This document shows positions 7,844 to 15,801 of a DNA stretch of 64,000 nt, in pieces. The position numbers and the translations under genes were made by a program. The stretch's first letter is position 1. Every line of letters begins with the position of its first letter. The DNA comes from Sphingobacterium sp. SGR-19 (GTDB lineage Bacteria > Bacteroidota > Bacteroidia > Sphingobacteriales > Sphingobacteriaceae), in NCBI RefSeq assembly GCF_011043555.1, contig NZ_JAAKGS010000002.1, positions 744,001 to 808,000 of the forward strand. Reading direction: 5' to 3'. The notes beneath the pieces were generated by a model. It ran no database searches and was not told the origin of the DNA. It saw only the letters and a program-made list of their open reading frames with translations.

Positions 7844-9520
7844 ATGGCGTATAACCAGCTTAAATACCGGAAAAATTTTGGGTTGCTGATTTCTTTTGTA
7901 ATATTGGTGACGGTGTTATTTGGTGTCGCTATGTTCGCAGCACGATCCATGATAGCTAATTTCATCGAGACCGAATTCAATAACAGGAAGGTAGAGGTTT
8001 TCGATAGATCGGTACAACCTTTTCACGAGTTTTTTAATGACAAGATTCCGGAAATATCATATTATCAAGGGTATCTAGATTCTGTAAAAGCTGCGTCCTA
8101 CGTCAACGACCTCATCCGAAAATATGCTTTTGTTGACCGTGTTCTTTTTTATGATATCACGATCACAAACTCTGACTCGATAGATACCGGAATTAAGTAT
8201 AACCACCTGCTACTTTATCCCAAGAGTATTACTTCTTTCCATTTGGACAAGGATAATCGACTGATCGCTCAACGCCCAGCGGATACGCACACTCGTGCAT
8301 ATATAGACGATTTTAACACCATGGTGCTGAAGTTCGTCGGTTTCTTGGATCGGGTAAACGAATCGACCAGTATGTCAGACGATGAAATATATCGGGTTTT
8401 TTATACGTTAAATCCGGGGAAGGTAACTTACATGAATATCCCGCGTATTTCCGATCTGTTGGTTTATAAACGTATGATGTCTGCTCCGGATACCACCGTT
8501 GTTGCGTATGATCAAGATTTGTTCATGTTTTTAATTGACCCTAGCAAGATTCAAATTAAAAATGTCGCTTTAAATTTATATGAAAAAATAGAGATATTAC
8601 CCATTGTATCCGGTAGCGTGAGCGATCAGCGTTTTTACTTGCAAACGGAACTACCTCTTCCTGGCGCCTTGTCCGATTATAAATTGCAGTATACAAGTTC
8701 CGAGGCATTTATCAATAAAGAAATTAACAGAAGGTTCTTTCCGGTAAGCTTGGGTATATCTGGCGTATATCTCATATTGATTTTGATTGCTTATTTGATT
8801 TATCGGAATGTTACTATCAATAGTAGACTGTTCCAACTTCAATATGACTTTATCAACAATCTGACCCATGAATTTAAGACGCCTGTCAGTGTTATCAAGA
8901 TTGCTGGAAACAATATTCAGAGTAGTGAAAAACTATCGGCAGAGGAACAGCGTATGTATGGACAGATTTTGGATCAAGAAGCAGATAAACTGAACAGTTT
9001 GATGAATAAATTATTGTCATTTGCGCAGATTGAAAACAAATCTATTAAGCCCAATAAAGAAGAGGTAGAAGCCGAAGAGTTTTGCGAGCCGATTTTTGCA
9101 GCTGTTAAATTAAAATATCCTGATTTAAACTTTTCCTATACGATCGATGTCCAAAACAATATGATGGTCGATACAACGCTTTTATTGAGCGTGTTTCAAA
9201 ATCTAATTGACAATGCCTACAAATATTCGGAGCCGCAACGGAAGTTCCTACATATTGATGTGCAACAAAACAAGAAAAATTTTGTTATAAAATTTAAAGA
9301 TAAAGGAATAGGCATAAATAAGAAGGAATTTAATAGTATTTTTAAAAAATTTTATAGAGTAAAGAACCAATTCAACCAACAAGGAAGTATTGGTCTGGGT
9401 TTAGCGTTCTGTAAGGAAATTGTAGATTTCATGGGTGGAGAAATTAAAGTGGATAGCATGCCAGGACAAGGCACCACTTTTACTTTGTTTCTGCCTCTAG
9501 GACCGAAAAGAACTAAATAA
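7844..9520 (+). CDS. Membrane sensor histidine kinase
   Basis: A 558-residue sensor kinase. Transmembrane segments lie at about 13-31 and 301-321 and enclose a 270-residue periplasmic sensor domain without recognised family motifs. The HisKA box is NLTHEFKTPVSV with phospho-acceptor His342. The ATPase domain has the N box (QNLIDNAYKYS), G1 (DKGIGI) and G2 (GSIGLGLAFCKEIV). It is 4 bp from the response regulator gene and 5 bp after the S9-like lipoprotein gene, so a lipoprotein/sensor/regulator operon is likely. The signal is unknown; the inactive S9-like lipoprotein could present it in the periplasm. Confidence 0.92.
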   Translation: MAYNQLKYRKNFGLLISFVILVTVLFGVAMFAARSMIANFIETEFNNRKVEVFDRSVQPFHEFFNDKIPEISYYQGYLDSVKAASYVNDLIRKYAFVDRVLFYDITITNSDSIDTGIKYNHLLLYPKSITSFHLDKDNRLIAQRPADTHTRAYIDDFNTMVLKFVGFLDRVNESTSMSDDEIYRVFYTLNPGKVTYMNIPRISDLLVYKRMMSAPDTTVVAYDQDLFMFLIDPSKIQIKNVALNLYEKIEILPIVSGSVSDQRFYLQTELPLPGALSDYKLQYTSSEAFINKEINRRFFPVSLGISGVYLILILIAYLIYRNVTINSRLFQLQYDFINNLTHEFKTPVSVIKIAGNNIQSSEKLSAEEQRMYGQILDQEADKLNSLMNKLLSFAQIENKSIKPNKEEVEAEEFCEPIFAAVKLKYPDLNFSYTIDVQNNMMVDTTLLLSVFQNLIDNAYKYSEPQRKFLHIDVQQNKKNFVIKFKDKGIGINKKEFNSIFKKFYRVKNQFNQQGSIGLGLAFCKEIVDFMGGEIKVDSMPGQGTTFTLFLPLGPKRTK

Positions 9521-9524
9521 TATT

Positions 9525-10223
9525 ATGAGTAAAGATATCACTATTGCTGTAATAGAAGACGACGAAAACTTACGTTTTTTGGTAACACATCGTTTGCAAA
9601 CAGAAGGATATAAAGTTATTCAAGCTGCCAATGGTTTGGAGGCTGAGCAACAAATACTACAAGAGAAGCCCGATGTCGTTCTTTTAGATTGGATGCTTCC
9701 TGGAAAAGAAGGTATTGATGTATGTGAATCCGTACGCAAATCTGGTTTTGAGAATATCATTATTATGATGACAGCGAAGTCACAGGATGTAGACAAAATT
9801 GATGCTTACAGCTATGGTGTGACAGACTATATTACGAAACCCTTCAACATGGATGTATTGGTTGCCATGATCGAAAACAAAGTACGATTCTTTCTGCCAA
9901 AAAACAGTGATGTGTACACTTTTGGCAAAACGGAACATCATCCGACTATACATTCCTTGGTAAGAGACGGACGAAAAATTGAATTGACGATTTTGGAAAA
10001 TCGGATATTGCTTTACTTTCTTCAAAACGTAGGTAAGGAGATCACACGGGAGGAGCTTATGGAAGTTGTTTGGGGCTATAGTTCCAATGTGAATACACGG
10101 ACGTTAGATATGCACGTGGTACGTCTTCGAAAGAAAATCGAAACTAATCCCGATAAACCGCATTATTTGCAGACTGTCCGCGGTTTAGGGTATAGGTTTG
10201 TTGATACGGACGAAGAAGAATAA
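9525..10223 (+). CDS. OmpR/PhoB-family response regulator
   Basis: A 232-residue regulator with an N-terminal receiver domain (acidic pair Glu11-Asp12, phospho-acceptor Asp55 in LLDWMLPG, Thr83, Lys105 in TKPF) and a C-terminal winged-helix DNA-binding domain (about 130-228) ending in the typical RTLDMHVVRLRKKIE...TVRGLGYRF. It is the cognate partner of the kinase encoded 4 bp upstream. A terminator follows within 60 bp, so it closes the operon. Target genes are not visible in the sequence. Confidence 0.95.
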   Translation: MSKDITIAVIEDDENLRFLVTHRLQTEGYKVIQAANGLEAEQQILQEKPDVVLLDWMLPGKEGIDVCESVRKSGFENIIIMMTAKSQDVDKIDAYSYGVTDYITKPFNMDVLVAMIENKVRFFLPKNSDVYTFGKTEHHPTIHSLVRDGRKIELTILENRILLYFLQNVGKEITREELMEVVWGYSSNVNTRTLDMHVVRLRKKIETNPDKPHYLQTVRGLGYRFVDTDEEE

Positions 10224-10275
10224 CAAAAGAAATTTGCTTTTTTAGAAGTTGCTTGCTATCTTAGCAGACAATGAG

Positions 10276-10322
10276 CAAGACCATGTTGTCCTGACAAAGG
10301 GCGGTATGGTCTTGTCTTTTTT
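10276..10322 (+). terminator. Rho-independent terminator after the response regulator gene
   Basis: A 9-bp perfect stem (CAAGACCAT at 10276-10284, ATGGTCTTG at 10306-10314) with a shorter nested stem in its loop (TTGTC/GACAA) is followed by a run of eight T. It ends the kinase-regulator transcript and insulates greA. Confidence 0.75.
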
Positions 10323-10356
10323 TAATTTTTTTTTGGAAATAAATAAAAGTAAAAAT

Positions 10357-10830
10357 ATGGCAGAAGTAACTTATTACACACAAGAGGGATTAGATAAGCT
10401 GAAGCAGGAGTTACAGTATCTAAAGACAGAAGGCCGGGCGAATATCGCCAAAGCGATAGCAGAGGCAAGGGATAAGGGAGATTTATCCGAAAATGCGGAA
10501 TATGATGCCGCAAAAGAAGCACAAGGTTTGCATGAAGCAAAGATTGCCAAGTTGGAAGGCGTCTTAGCCAGTGCACGTCTAATCGACGAATCTAATTTAG
10601 ATACGTCGAAAGTATTGGCTTTATCTTACGTGAAGATTAAGAACAAAAAAAACAATGCTGTAATGACGTATCAGCTGGTTTCGGAGACGGAAGCCGACAT
10701 GAAGGCGGGGAAGATTTCTGTCAAGTCGCCAATTGCGCAGGGGCTTCTTGGTAAATCTGTAGGAGAGATTGCTCAAGTAGAAGTGCCGGCGGGTGTCATG
10801 GAGTTTGAAATCTTGGAAATATCAAGGTAA
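10357..10830 (+). CDS. greA: Transcription elongation factor GreA
   Basis: A 157-residue GreA. The ATG at 10357 gives the canonical start MAEVTYYTQEGLDKLKQEL; longer in-frame starts run through the upstream terminator and are rejected. The N-terminal coiled coil carries the invariant acidic tip (RDKGDLSENAEYDAAKE, residues about 40-56) that reaches into the RNA polymerase secondary channel and stimulates cleavage of backtracked transcripts. The C-terminal FKBP-like domain contains SPIAQGLLGKSVGE. It acts in the cytoplasm with RNA polymerase. It is followed by two hairpins and stands as its own transcription unit. Confidence 0.97.
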   Translation: MAEVTYYTQEGLDKLKQELQYLKTEGRANIAKAIAEARDKGDLSENAEYDAAKEAQGLHEAKIAKLEGVLASARLIDESNLDTSKVLALSYVKIKNKKNNAVMTYQLVSETEADMKAGKISVKSPIAQGLLGKSVGEIAQVEVPAGVMEFEILEISR

Positions 10831-10844
10831 TAAGATGAACGGTT

Positions 10845-10872
10845 ATGTGCGGTTTCTGCCATAACCGCACAT
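10845..10872 (+). other. Hairpin with two competing pairings downstream of greA
   Basis: ATGTGCGGTT (10845-10854) and AACCGCACAT (10863-10872) form a perfect 10-bp stem. The overlapping GGTTATG (10841-10847) and CATAACC (10859-10865) form an alternative 7-bp stem using some of the same bases. No T-run follows directly, and a second hairpin with a T-run lies 20 bp on. It may be a 3' end stabiliser or part of a tandem terminator. Confidence 0.55.
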
Positions 10873-10891
10873 CGTTTAAGAATATAGTTTG

Positions 10892-10927
10892 AAACGGTTG
10901 CCAAAATACAGCAACCGTTTTTTCTTA
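10892..10927 (+). terminator. Rho-independent terminator after greA
   Basis: A 10-bp perfect stem (AAACGGTTGC at 10892-10901, GCAACCGTTT at 10911-10920) with a 9-nt loop is followed by T-rich sequence. It is correctly placed for greA, and its A-tract on the other side would allow weak bidirectional action. Confidence 0.8.
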
Positions 10928-11007
10928 GAAATATAGCTTTAAATAGGCAAAACAAGCCCTGACTTTTTTTCATCGCTATTGATGTACGTATTTCGTAAGG
11001 GTTTTTT

Positions 11008-11015
11008 TATATTTG
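11008..11015 (+). promoter_or_regulatory. Promoter -7 box for the HIT gene
   Basis: TATATTTG matches the Bacteroidota -7 consensus TAnnTTTG exactly, 28 bp before the HIT gene ATG. A clear -33 TTTG is not seen at the usual spacing, so this is a partial match. Confidence 0.5.
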
Positions 11016-11042
11016 TTTGTTTTTCTTTAAAAGAGATAAAAG

Positions 11043-11453
11043 ATGTCAACAATTTTTTCAAAGATAGTGTCAGGTGAGATTCCAGCTTATAAGGTAGCAG
11101 AAAGTATTGATTATTTAGCTTTTTTGGACATTAGTCCGTTGACGAGAGGCCACGTATTGGTTATTCCTAAAAAGGAGACAGACTATATCTTTGATATTAA
11201 TGACGACGAATATATGGGAATGTGGGTATTTGCGAAGATTGTAGCCCAAGGTATAAAAAAAGTATTTCCTTGTCGTAAGGTAGGAATTGCTGTCGTCGGT
11301 TTAGAGGTGGCACACGCTCATATTCATTTAATCCCTCTAAATGAGGTCGACGACATGAACTTTGCCCGCCCTAAATTGAGTCTGCCAAGTGATGAAATGA
11401 CGAAAATGGCGGAAGATATTAGAGAGGCCATTTCGGAAGTTACGAATTCGTGA
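11043..11453 (+). CDS. HIT-family nucleotide hydrolase
   Basis: A 136-residue HIT (histidine triad) protein of the Hint branch. It starts with the family pattern STIFSKIVSGEIPAYKV, has SPLTRGHVLVIPK, and carries the triad HAHIHLIP (His91, 93, 95), in which one His is the nucleophile for hydrolysis of purine nucleoside phosphoramidates or related dinucleotides. The usual zinc-binding Cys and His residues of the N-terminus are not obvious. It is cytoplasmic and monocistronic or leads into the DedA gene, 67 bp downstream. Placement after greA is common in Bacteroidota. Confidence 0.93.
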   Translation: MSTIFSKIVSGEIPAYKVAESIDYLAFLDISPLTRGHVLVIPKKETDYIFDINDDEYMGMWVFAKIVAQGIKKVFPCRKVGIAVVGLEVAHAHIHLIPLNEVDDMNFARPKLSLPSDEMTKMAEDIREAISEVTNS

Positions 11454-11520
11454 TTAATAATATCTAATTGAGAAACGAAAAATTTTAGAACAGCTTTTGC
11501 TGGTATACTAAATAGAAATT

Positions 11521-12195
11521 ATGCAAGATTTTTGGCTGTCCTTTCAGCAATTGATGGATCCTGAATATTTATTAAGCTATGGTGGGTTCTATATCGTAGT
11601 GCTGATTGTCTTCGCTGAAACAGGCCTTTTCTTTGGCTTCTTTTTGCCAGGAGATTATTTGCTGTTTCTGGCGGGCTTATTTTGCGCGTTGGGAAAAATT
11701 GATGTTGACATAACAACCATGTATTTCGGTATTCTCGGGGCTGGAATTTTAGGAAATTTTACGGGTTATTGGTTTGGTTATCGAACGGGCCCCGTCCTCT
11801 TCAAACGAAAAGATTCTCTTCTTTTCAAACGTAAGTACGTGATCATGGCGGAAGAATTTTACCAAAAGTACGGGGGAACTGCGCTTGTTATAGGTCGCTT
11901 TGTGCCAATCGTTCGTACGTTTGCTCCTATATTCGCGGGTATCGTGAAGCTAAATTTTCGAAAATTTGTTTTCTACAATGTTACAGGCGCTCTTTTATGG
12001 GTGAGCTTACTAACATTGACCGGGTATTTTCTAGGGGTGAAGTTTCCTGCAATTATCAATTATGTCGAGTATATCATCGTTGGATTGATCGCCATCGCAT
12101 TTTTACCTATTGTCATTGCGTTGCTTAAGCGATGGCTGAAGAACAGAAAGAAACAAACAAATAAAACAAACAGTAATAACAGTAACGTTAATTAA
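11521..12195 (+). CDS. DedA-family inner membrane protein
   Basis: A 224-residue protein of the DedA/VTT superfamily, whose members flip undecaprenyl phosphate or phospholipids across the inner membrane. The re-entrant motif ETGLFFGFFLPGD (about 33-45) and the second signature IGRFVPIVRTFAPIFAG (about 124-140) are intact, including the key acidic and two Arg residues. Four to five hydrophobic helices precede a Lys/Asn-rich cytoplasmic tail. It is 3 bp upstream of the pyrophosphatase gene, and such DedA-ppa pairing fits removal of pyrophosphate from envelope precursor synthesis, although this link is my inference. Confidence 0.92.
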   Translation: MQDFWLSFQQLMDPEYLLSYGGFYIVVLIVFAETGLFFGFFLPGDYLLFLAGLFCALGKIDVDITTMYFGILGAGILGNFTGYWFGYRTGPVLFKRKDSLLFKRKYVIMAEEFYQKYGGTALVIGRFVPIVRTFAPIFAGIVKLNFRKFVFYNVTGALLWVSLLTLTGYFLGVKFPAIINYVEYIIVGLIAIAFLPIVIALLKRWLKNRKKQTNKTNSNNSNVN

Positions 12196-12198
12196 TTA

Positions 12199-12741
12199 AT
12201 GAACAAACAACATCCTTGGCATCAGATAGCTCCTGGGAGCGACGTGCCAAATTCGGTTAATGCCATCATTGAAATTACAAATGGCTCAAAAGGAAAGTAT
12301 GAATTGGACAAAGAAACCGGCCTTCTTTTATTGGATCGTGTTTTAAGTTCATCTGTTGTATATCCTGCCAATTACGGTTTTATTCCACAAACCTATTGTG
12401 ACGACAAGGATCCGTTGGATATATTGGTTATCTGTTCGGTAGATATCTTGCCTATGACATTAGTTGAGGCTAAAGTAATCGGGGTAATGAATATGGTCGA
12501 CGGCGGAGAACAGGATGATAAGATTATTGCTGTAGCTAAACACGATCCTAAATATAGCTATCTGAATGACATGGAAGATTTAGCACCGCATATCATGAAG
12601 GAAATTGTTCAGTTTTTTGAAAGCTATAAGGCACTTGAGAAGAAGAAAGTGAGTGTAGATGGTATTCACGGACGTGAACGTGCACAAGAAATTTTATTGG
12701 AAAGTATCGAACTTTATAAAAAAGAATTCGGTAACAAATAA
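12199..12741 (+). CDS. ppa: Inorganic pyrophosphatase (family I)
   Basis: A 180-residue soluble family I pyrophosphatase that hydrolyses pyrophosphate to phosphate with Mg2+. The signature DKDPLDIL (Asp residues about 69-74) supplies metal ligands. The upstream substrate segment VVYPANYGFIPQT and the following VDGGEQDDKIIAV (with the conserved D-D-K) are complete. Length fits bacterial hexameric enzymes. It is cotranscribed with dedA upstream (3 bp) and probably with the CNNM/CorC gene downstream (8 bp). Confidence 0.96.
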   Translation: MNKQHPWHQIAPGSDVPNSVNAIIEITNGSKGKYELDKETGLLLLDRVLSSSVVYPANYGFIPQTYCDDKDPLDILVICSVDILPMTLVEAKVIGVMNMVDGGEQDDKIIAVAKHDPKYSYLNDMEDLAPHIMKEIVQFFESYKALEKKKVSVDGIHGRERAQEILLESIELYKKEFGNK

Positions 12742-12749
12742 TCTATAGC

Positions 12750-14066
12750 ATGGCTCTTGATGTTTTTTGGACGGTATTTTTGGTTGTAGCTAATGGTTTT
12801 TTCGTGGCTGCGGAGTTTGCAATTGTCAAAGTTCGGGCGTCGCAGATTGAACTCCAGGCAAAATCAGGAAGTAAAGTCGCCAAAATAGCCAAGAATATTA
12901 CCGAACACCTCGATGGTTATTTAGCCGCTACACAGCTTGGTATCACACTCGCTTCTCTTGCTCTTGGATGGGTAGGAGAGGCGGTAATGACGCGTATTGT
13001 GCATGAGTTTTTTGGGTTATTCAACGTTGAATTGACCGGAACGGTAGCAAAAAACTTAGGACACGTCCTTGCATTTAGTATTATTACATTTTTGCATATC
13101 GTCTTTGGTGAGCTAGCACCGAAATCCATCGCCATACAGCGACCAGTGGCGACCACCATGCGTATTGCTGCACCACTTCAGTTTTTCTATTATATTTTCA
13201 AGCCGATTATTTGGTTGCTGAATGGATTTGCCAATTTCTTGTTACGCTTGATCGGTATTGAAGTTAATGCACACGAGGCGCATCACTCTTCAGAGGAGTT
13301 ACAGTATCTGTTGGAGAAAGGAAAAGAAAGCGGCGCACTAAATAATGCTGAACACGAACTCATAAAAAACGTTTTTGATTTTAATGAGCGCATAGTGAAG
13401 AATATCATGGTTCCGCGCACCAAGATAGTTGCGGTCGAGATTACGGATACGCCGCAAGAACTCATTAATACCGCTACAGAGGAAGGGTATTCCCGAATTC
13501 CGATCTATGACGATAATATCGACCAGATCGTGGGTATTGTACATACCAAAGATCTATTGCCGATTATTGTACAGGGCAAAGAGGTGATCCTAAAAAATAT
13601 TATACGTAAACCGTATTTCATTCCCGAGACGAAGAAGATCAATGATTTGATGGCTGAATTTCAACAAAAGCGTATTCAGATCGCCATCGTTTTGGATGAA
13701 TTTGGCGGTACGGCTGGAATGGTGACCCTAGAAGATATCGTAGAGGAATTGGTTGGGGAGATTCAAGATGAATACGATGAGGAAACACCAGTTGTGGAGA
13801 AAATTTCGGAAACCGAATATATGGTAGATGCCGGCGCAAGCGTACATGATGTCAATGGATATCTGCCGTTAGAGCTACCCGAAAGTTCCGACTATGATAC
13901 GATGGCAGGTTTGGTCAGCCACTATTTTGAAAAGATTCCCGATGTCGGAGAAGTGCGGGAAGCAGCCGGATATTCATTCACGATTATTAAGAAAACACAA
14001 CAAAACATAGAATTTGTGAAATTGGAATTGATGGAGACGCCGTACGATGATATTGATGAGGAATAG
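12750..14066 (+). CDS. Hemolysin-like CNNM/CorC family transporter
   Basis: A 438-residue membrane protein with the order DUF21 transmembrane domain (about 1-190), paired CBS domains (about 205-330) and CorC/HlyC transporter-associated domain (about 345-430). Landmarks are AATQLGITLASLALGWVGE in the membrane domain, MVPRTKI at the CBS start, EFGGTAGMVTLEDIVEELVGEI in the second CBS and the CorC acidic stretch. Relatives (CNNM, CorB) export Mg2+ or Co2+; many are labelled hemolysins without evidence. GldE of the gliding machinery shares the architecture, but nothing nearby suggests gliding. It is 23 bp before rsmE. Confidence 0.9.
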   Translation: MALDVFWTVFLVVANGFFVAAEFAIVKVRASQIELQAKSGSKVAKIAKNITEHLDGYLAATQLGITLASLALGWVGEAVMTRIVHEFFGLFNVELTGTVAKNLGHVLAFSIITFLHIVFGELAPKSIAIQRPVATTMRIAAPLQFFYYIFKPIIWLLNGFANFLLRLIGIEVNAHEAHHSSEELQYLLEKGKESGALNNAEHELIKNVFDFNERIVKNIMVPRTKIVAVEITDTPQELINTATEEGYSRIPIYDDNIDQIVGIVHTKDLLPIIVQGKEVILKNIIRKPYFIPETKKINDLMAEFQQKRIQIAIVLDEFGGTAGMVTLEDIVEELVGEIQDEYDEETPVVEKISETEYMVDAGASVHDVNGYLPLELPESSDYDTMAGLVSHYFEKIPDVGEVREAAGYSFTIIKKTQQNIEFVKLELMETPYDDIDEE

Positions 14067-14089
14067 GCCTTATCGCCATAACTGACGAT

Positions 14090-14806
14090 ATGCATTTGTT
14101 TTATACGCCAACTATTGAACCCCACTATCGGGAATTTATACTCAGCGAAGATGAAAGCAAGCACGCTATTCGCGTGTTACGTTTAGCAGCTGGGGATACG
14201 ATTTATTTGGTGGACGGTATCGGTGGCTGGTATACGGCTAAAATTCTGGATCCACATCCTAAGCGGACTACGTTGTCTATACTGCAGGTAGAGCAGGATT
14301 ATGAAAAACCTGCTTACTATTTACATGTGGCCGTCGCGCCCACAAAAAATATGGATAGAATGGAGTGGTTTTTAGAGAAAGCCACAGAAATTGGGATACA
14401 GGAGATTACACCTATTGTCTCCACGCATTCTGAACGGAAGGAAGTGAAAACGGAGCGCTTGCATAAAGTGGTGGTCCCTGCTATGAAACAATCTCTCAAA
14501 GCTTATCTCCCGAAAGTAAATGCTGCTATTTCCCTCCAGCAGTTTTTCGATCGGGTACAATCAGAAGAATATACGACTAGGACGATTGCGCACTGTGCTG
14601 ACGGTGAAAAGCAATATTTAGCGGATATTTGTCCTCCAGCAGGTAAGTATCTTATTTTAATAGGTCCAGAAGGTGACTTTTCCGAGAACGAAATTACGCA
14701 GGCGCTATCTTTAGGATATCAACCTGTTTCATTAGGAAGCAGTCGTCTCCGTACCGAAACAGCTGCATTAGCAAGTTGTTTTGAGATTGCGGTTTTAAAC
14801 CGTTGA
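14090..14806 (+). CDS. rsmE: 16S rRNA m3U1498 methyltransferase RsmE
   Basis: A 238-residue SPOUT methyltransferase that uses S-adenosylmethionine to methylate U1498 of 16S rRNA. The N-terminal PUA-like domain has the ESKHAIRVLRLAAGD pattern. The C-terminal knot shows IGPEGDFSENEI (about 191-202) and SLGSSRLRTETAA (about 214-226), the S-adenosylmethionine loop and trefoil knot. The KATEIGIQEITPI segment is also typical. It ends the dedA-ppa-corC-like-rsmE group and is followed by a 444-bp gene-free interval. Confidence 0.95.
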   Translation: MHLFYTPTIEPHYREFILSEDESKHAIRVLRLAAGDTIYLVDGIGGWYTAKILDPHPKRTTLSILQVEQDYEKPAYYLHVAVAPTKNMDRMEWFLEKATEIGIQEITPIVSTHSERKEVKTERLHKVVVPAMKQSLKAYLPKVNAAISLQQFFDRVQSEEYTTRTIAHCADGEKQYLADICPPAGKYLILIGPEGDFSENEITQALSLGYQPVSLGSSRLRTETAALASCFEIAVLNR

Positions 14807-14861
14807 TTCTTCATTTTTTTGTCTTGACACAAAAAAAGAGCTATTTTTTTTAATCAATTTT

Positions 14862-14977
14862 TTCATGTTCTTTTTCCCCGCGAAAAAGAACCAAAAAGCT
14901 CGTCGCTTCGGATGTTTGACAGGGAGGGAAAGTGCAAGAAAAGGGTTTCTACAGTTGTCAAAAATCCGGATGCGACA
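14862..14977 (+). repeat. Conserved two-hairpin intergenic repeat, copy A
   Basis: This 116-bp segment is about 85% identical to 33808-33922. Hairpin 1 pairs GTTCTTTTT with AAAAAGAAC (14867-14891). Hairpin 2 is a long interrupted stem: GTCGC/GCGAC (14902-14906 with 14972-14976), CGGAT/ATCCG (14909-14913 with 14964-14968) and TTTGACA/TGTCAAA (14915-14921 with 14956-14962). The two copies differ at the base of hairpin 1 by a compensatory G-C to C-G swap, which supports selection on structure. Confidence 0.8.
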
Positions 14978-15061
14978 ATTAAGGTTAAGGAAGGGATAGT
15001 GCACCCGCGTTGACATGAACGATCAATAATAAATAGCTACTGTGCGGATTAAAACGACCTT

Positions 15062-15174
15062 ATATCGTTCTACGGCCATTTTTATGAAGGCTATTCCGTT
15101 AAAAACAAAATTTGTTTGACCGAAGCGAGTTTATTTTGTTTAGGAATAGACAAAGAAAAATAGCAGAACGATAT
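15062..15174. repeat. 113-bp interrupted palindrome
   Basis: Three nested arm pairs lie in register: ATATCGTTCT/AGAACGATAT (15062-15071 with 15165-15174), CTATTCC/GGAATAG (15091-15097 with 15143-15149) and AAACAAAAT/ATTTTGTTT (15103-15111 with 15133-15141). A folded RNA or a cruciform/MITE-like element would explain it. No transposase is nearby. Confidence 0.6.
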
Positions 15175-15192
15175 TCAGTCTTGACTTTTTGT

Positions 15193-15218
15193 CTCCTTTT
15201 TTGTCAAGAAAAAAGGAG
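15193..15218 (-). terminator. Terminator-like hairpin downstream of the DUF3299 gene
   Basis: CTCCTTTTTT (15193-15202) and AAAAAAGGAG (15209-15218) form a perfect 10-bp stem with the 6-nt loop GTCAAG. It lies 33 bp past the minus-strand gene's stop and is symmetrical enough to act in either direction. Confidence 0.5.
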
Positions 15219-15250
15219 TAAAAGAAATTTGATTAAAGAAAACCTTCGTT

Positions 15251-15736
15251 TTATTTAACGAGAACAGCATCAACAATCTGAATCTCTGCATTCCCTTTTA
15301 AAGGTTCCGGATTGAATACCATTTTCCCTTTTATTTTAATGGGCTCTTCCGTAAACCTTACAGATTCACTTTTCATGAAGATTTCGACCATGGGTGGGAT
15401 CCCGTTACTTCCACAAAAAGCACATTGCATGACGGGAAGTACAGATAGCATAAATGTCTTATGGTTACGGCCACTGTTTAATGGGACGAGATAGCCCGGA
15501 AGCTCTACAACTCTGTTTTCTAAGGCTTTTAGAACGGGCGGGTAGTGTGGTGTATATACCTTTTTATTGTTTTCTGTGGTCACTTTATACATCATCTTAT
15601 CGACGGCTTCCCAGGTGCTGTTCATCATCGGTGTATGGTCAGGTACGTTCTCCCCAGGGAATTGCCCAATTTGGCCTTTTGCCATACCGAAGGTGAATAA
15701 TGTAATAATAAACGCTAATATCGAGGTCTTCTTCAT
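15251..15736 (-). CDS. Secreted DUF3299-type protein
   Basis: A 161-residue exported protein with a signal peptide (MKKTSILAFIITLFTFGMAKG). The mature part has the DUF3299-like motif VELPGYLVPLN and a Cys pair CAFCG near residue 110, in the position where relatives carry metal-ligand Cys/His residues. It is probably periplasmic. The gene follows the ABC permease by 65 bp on the same strand. Clusters of an ATPase, an FtsX-like permease and a DUF3299 protein occur in proteobacterial zinc-responsive operons (Vibrio zrg, Pseudomonas PA4063-4066, from memory), so a role in zinc or other metal handling is proposed, not shown. Confidence 0.7.
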   Translation of the reverse strand: MKKTSILAFIITLFTFGMAKGQIGQFPGENVPDHTPMMNSTWEAVDKMMYKVTTENNKKVYTPHYPPVLKALENRVVELPGYLVPLNSGRNHKTFMLSVLPVMQCAFCGSNGIPPMVEIFMKSESVRFTEEPIKIKGKMVFNPEPLKGNAEIQIVDAVLVK

Positions 15737-15801
15737 TTTTATCTAACTAATCTAATTTTCTAATTAATCTTCTCTCTCTTCATTTAGAACTCATCACTAT
15801 T

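Larger units (their letters stand above)
14807..15250. other. 444-bp gene-free interval made of structured repeats
   Basis: No credible gene lies here. From left to right it holds an A/T hairpin (TTTTTTTGT/ACAAAAAAA around 14812-14837), the 116-bp conserved two-hairpin repeat (14862-14977), a 113-bp interrupted palindrome (15062-15174) and a terminator-like hairpin (15193-15218). Nearly all of it is folded sequence between the convergent ends of rsmE and the DUF3299 gene. Confidence 0.6.

Noticed and set aside
10249-10356. N-terminal extension of GreA
   Set aside because: It would read through the terminator hairpin, and GreA proteins start at the MAEVTYYT position.
12750-14066. Gliding protein GldE
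   Set aside because: Same domain order, but no gld genes are nearby and the neighbours are housekeeping; the general CNNM/CorC call is safer.
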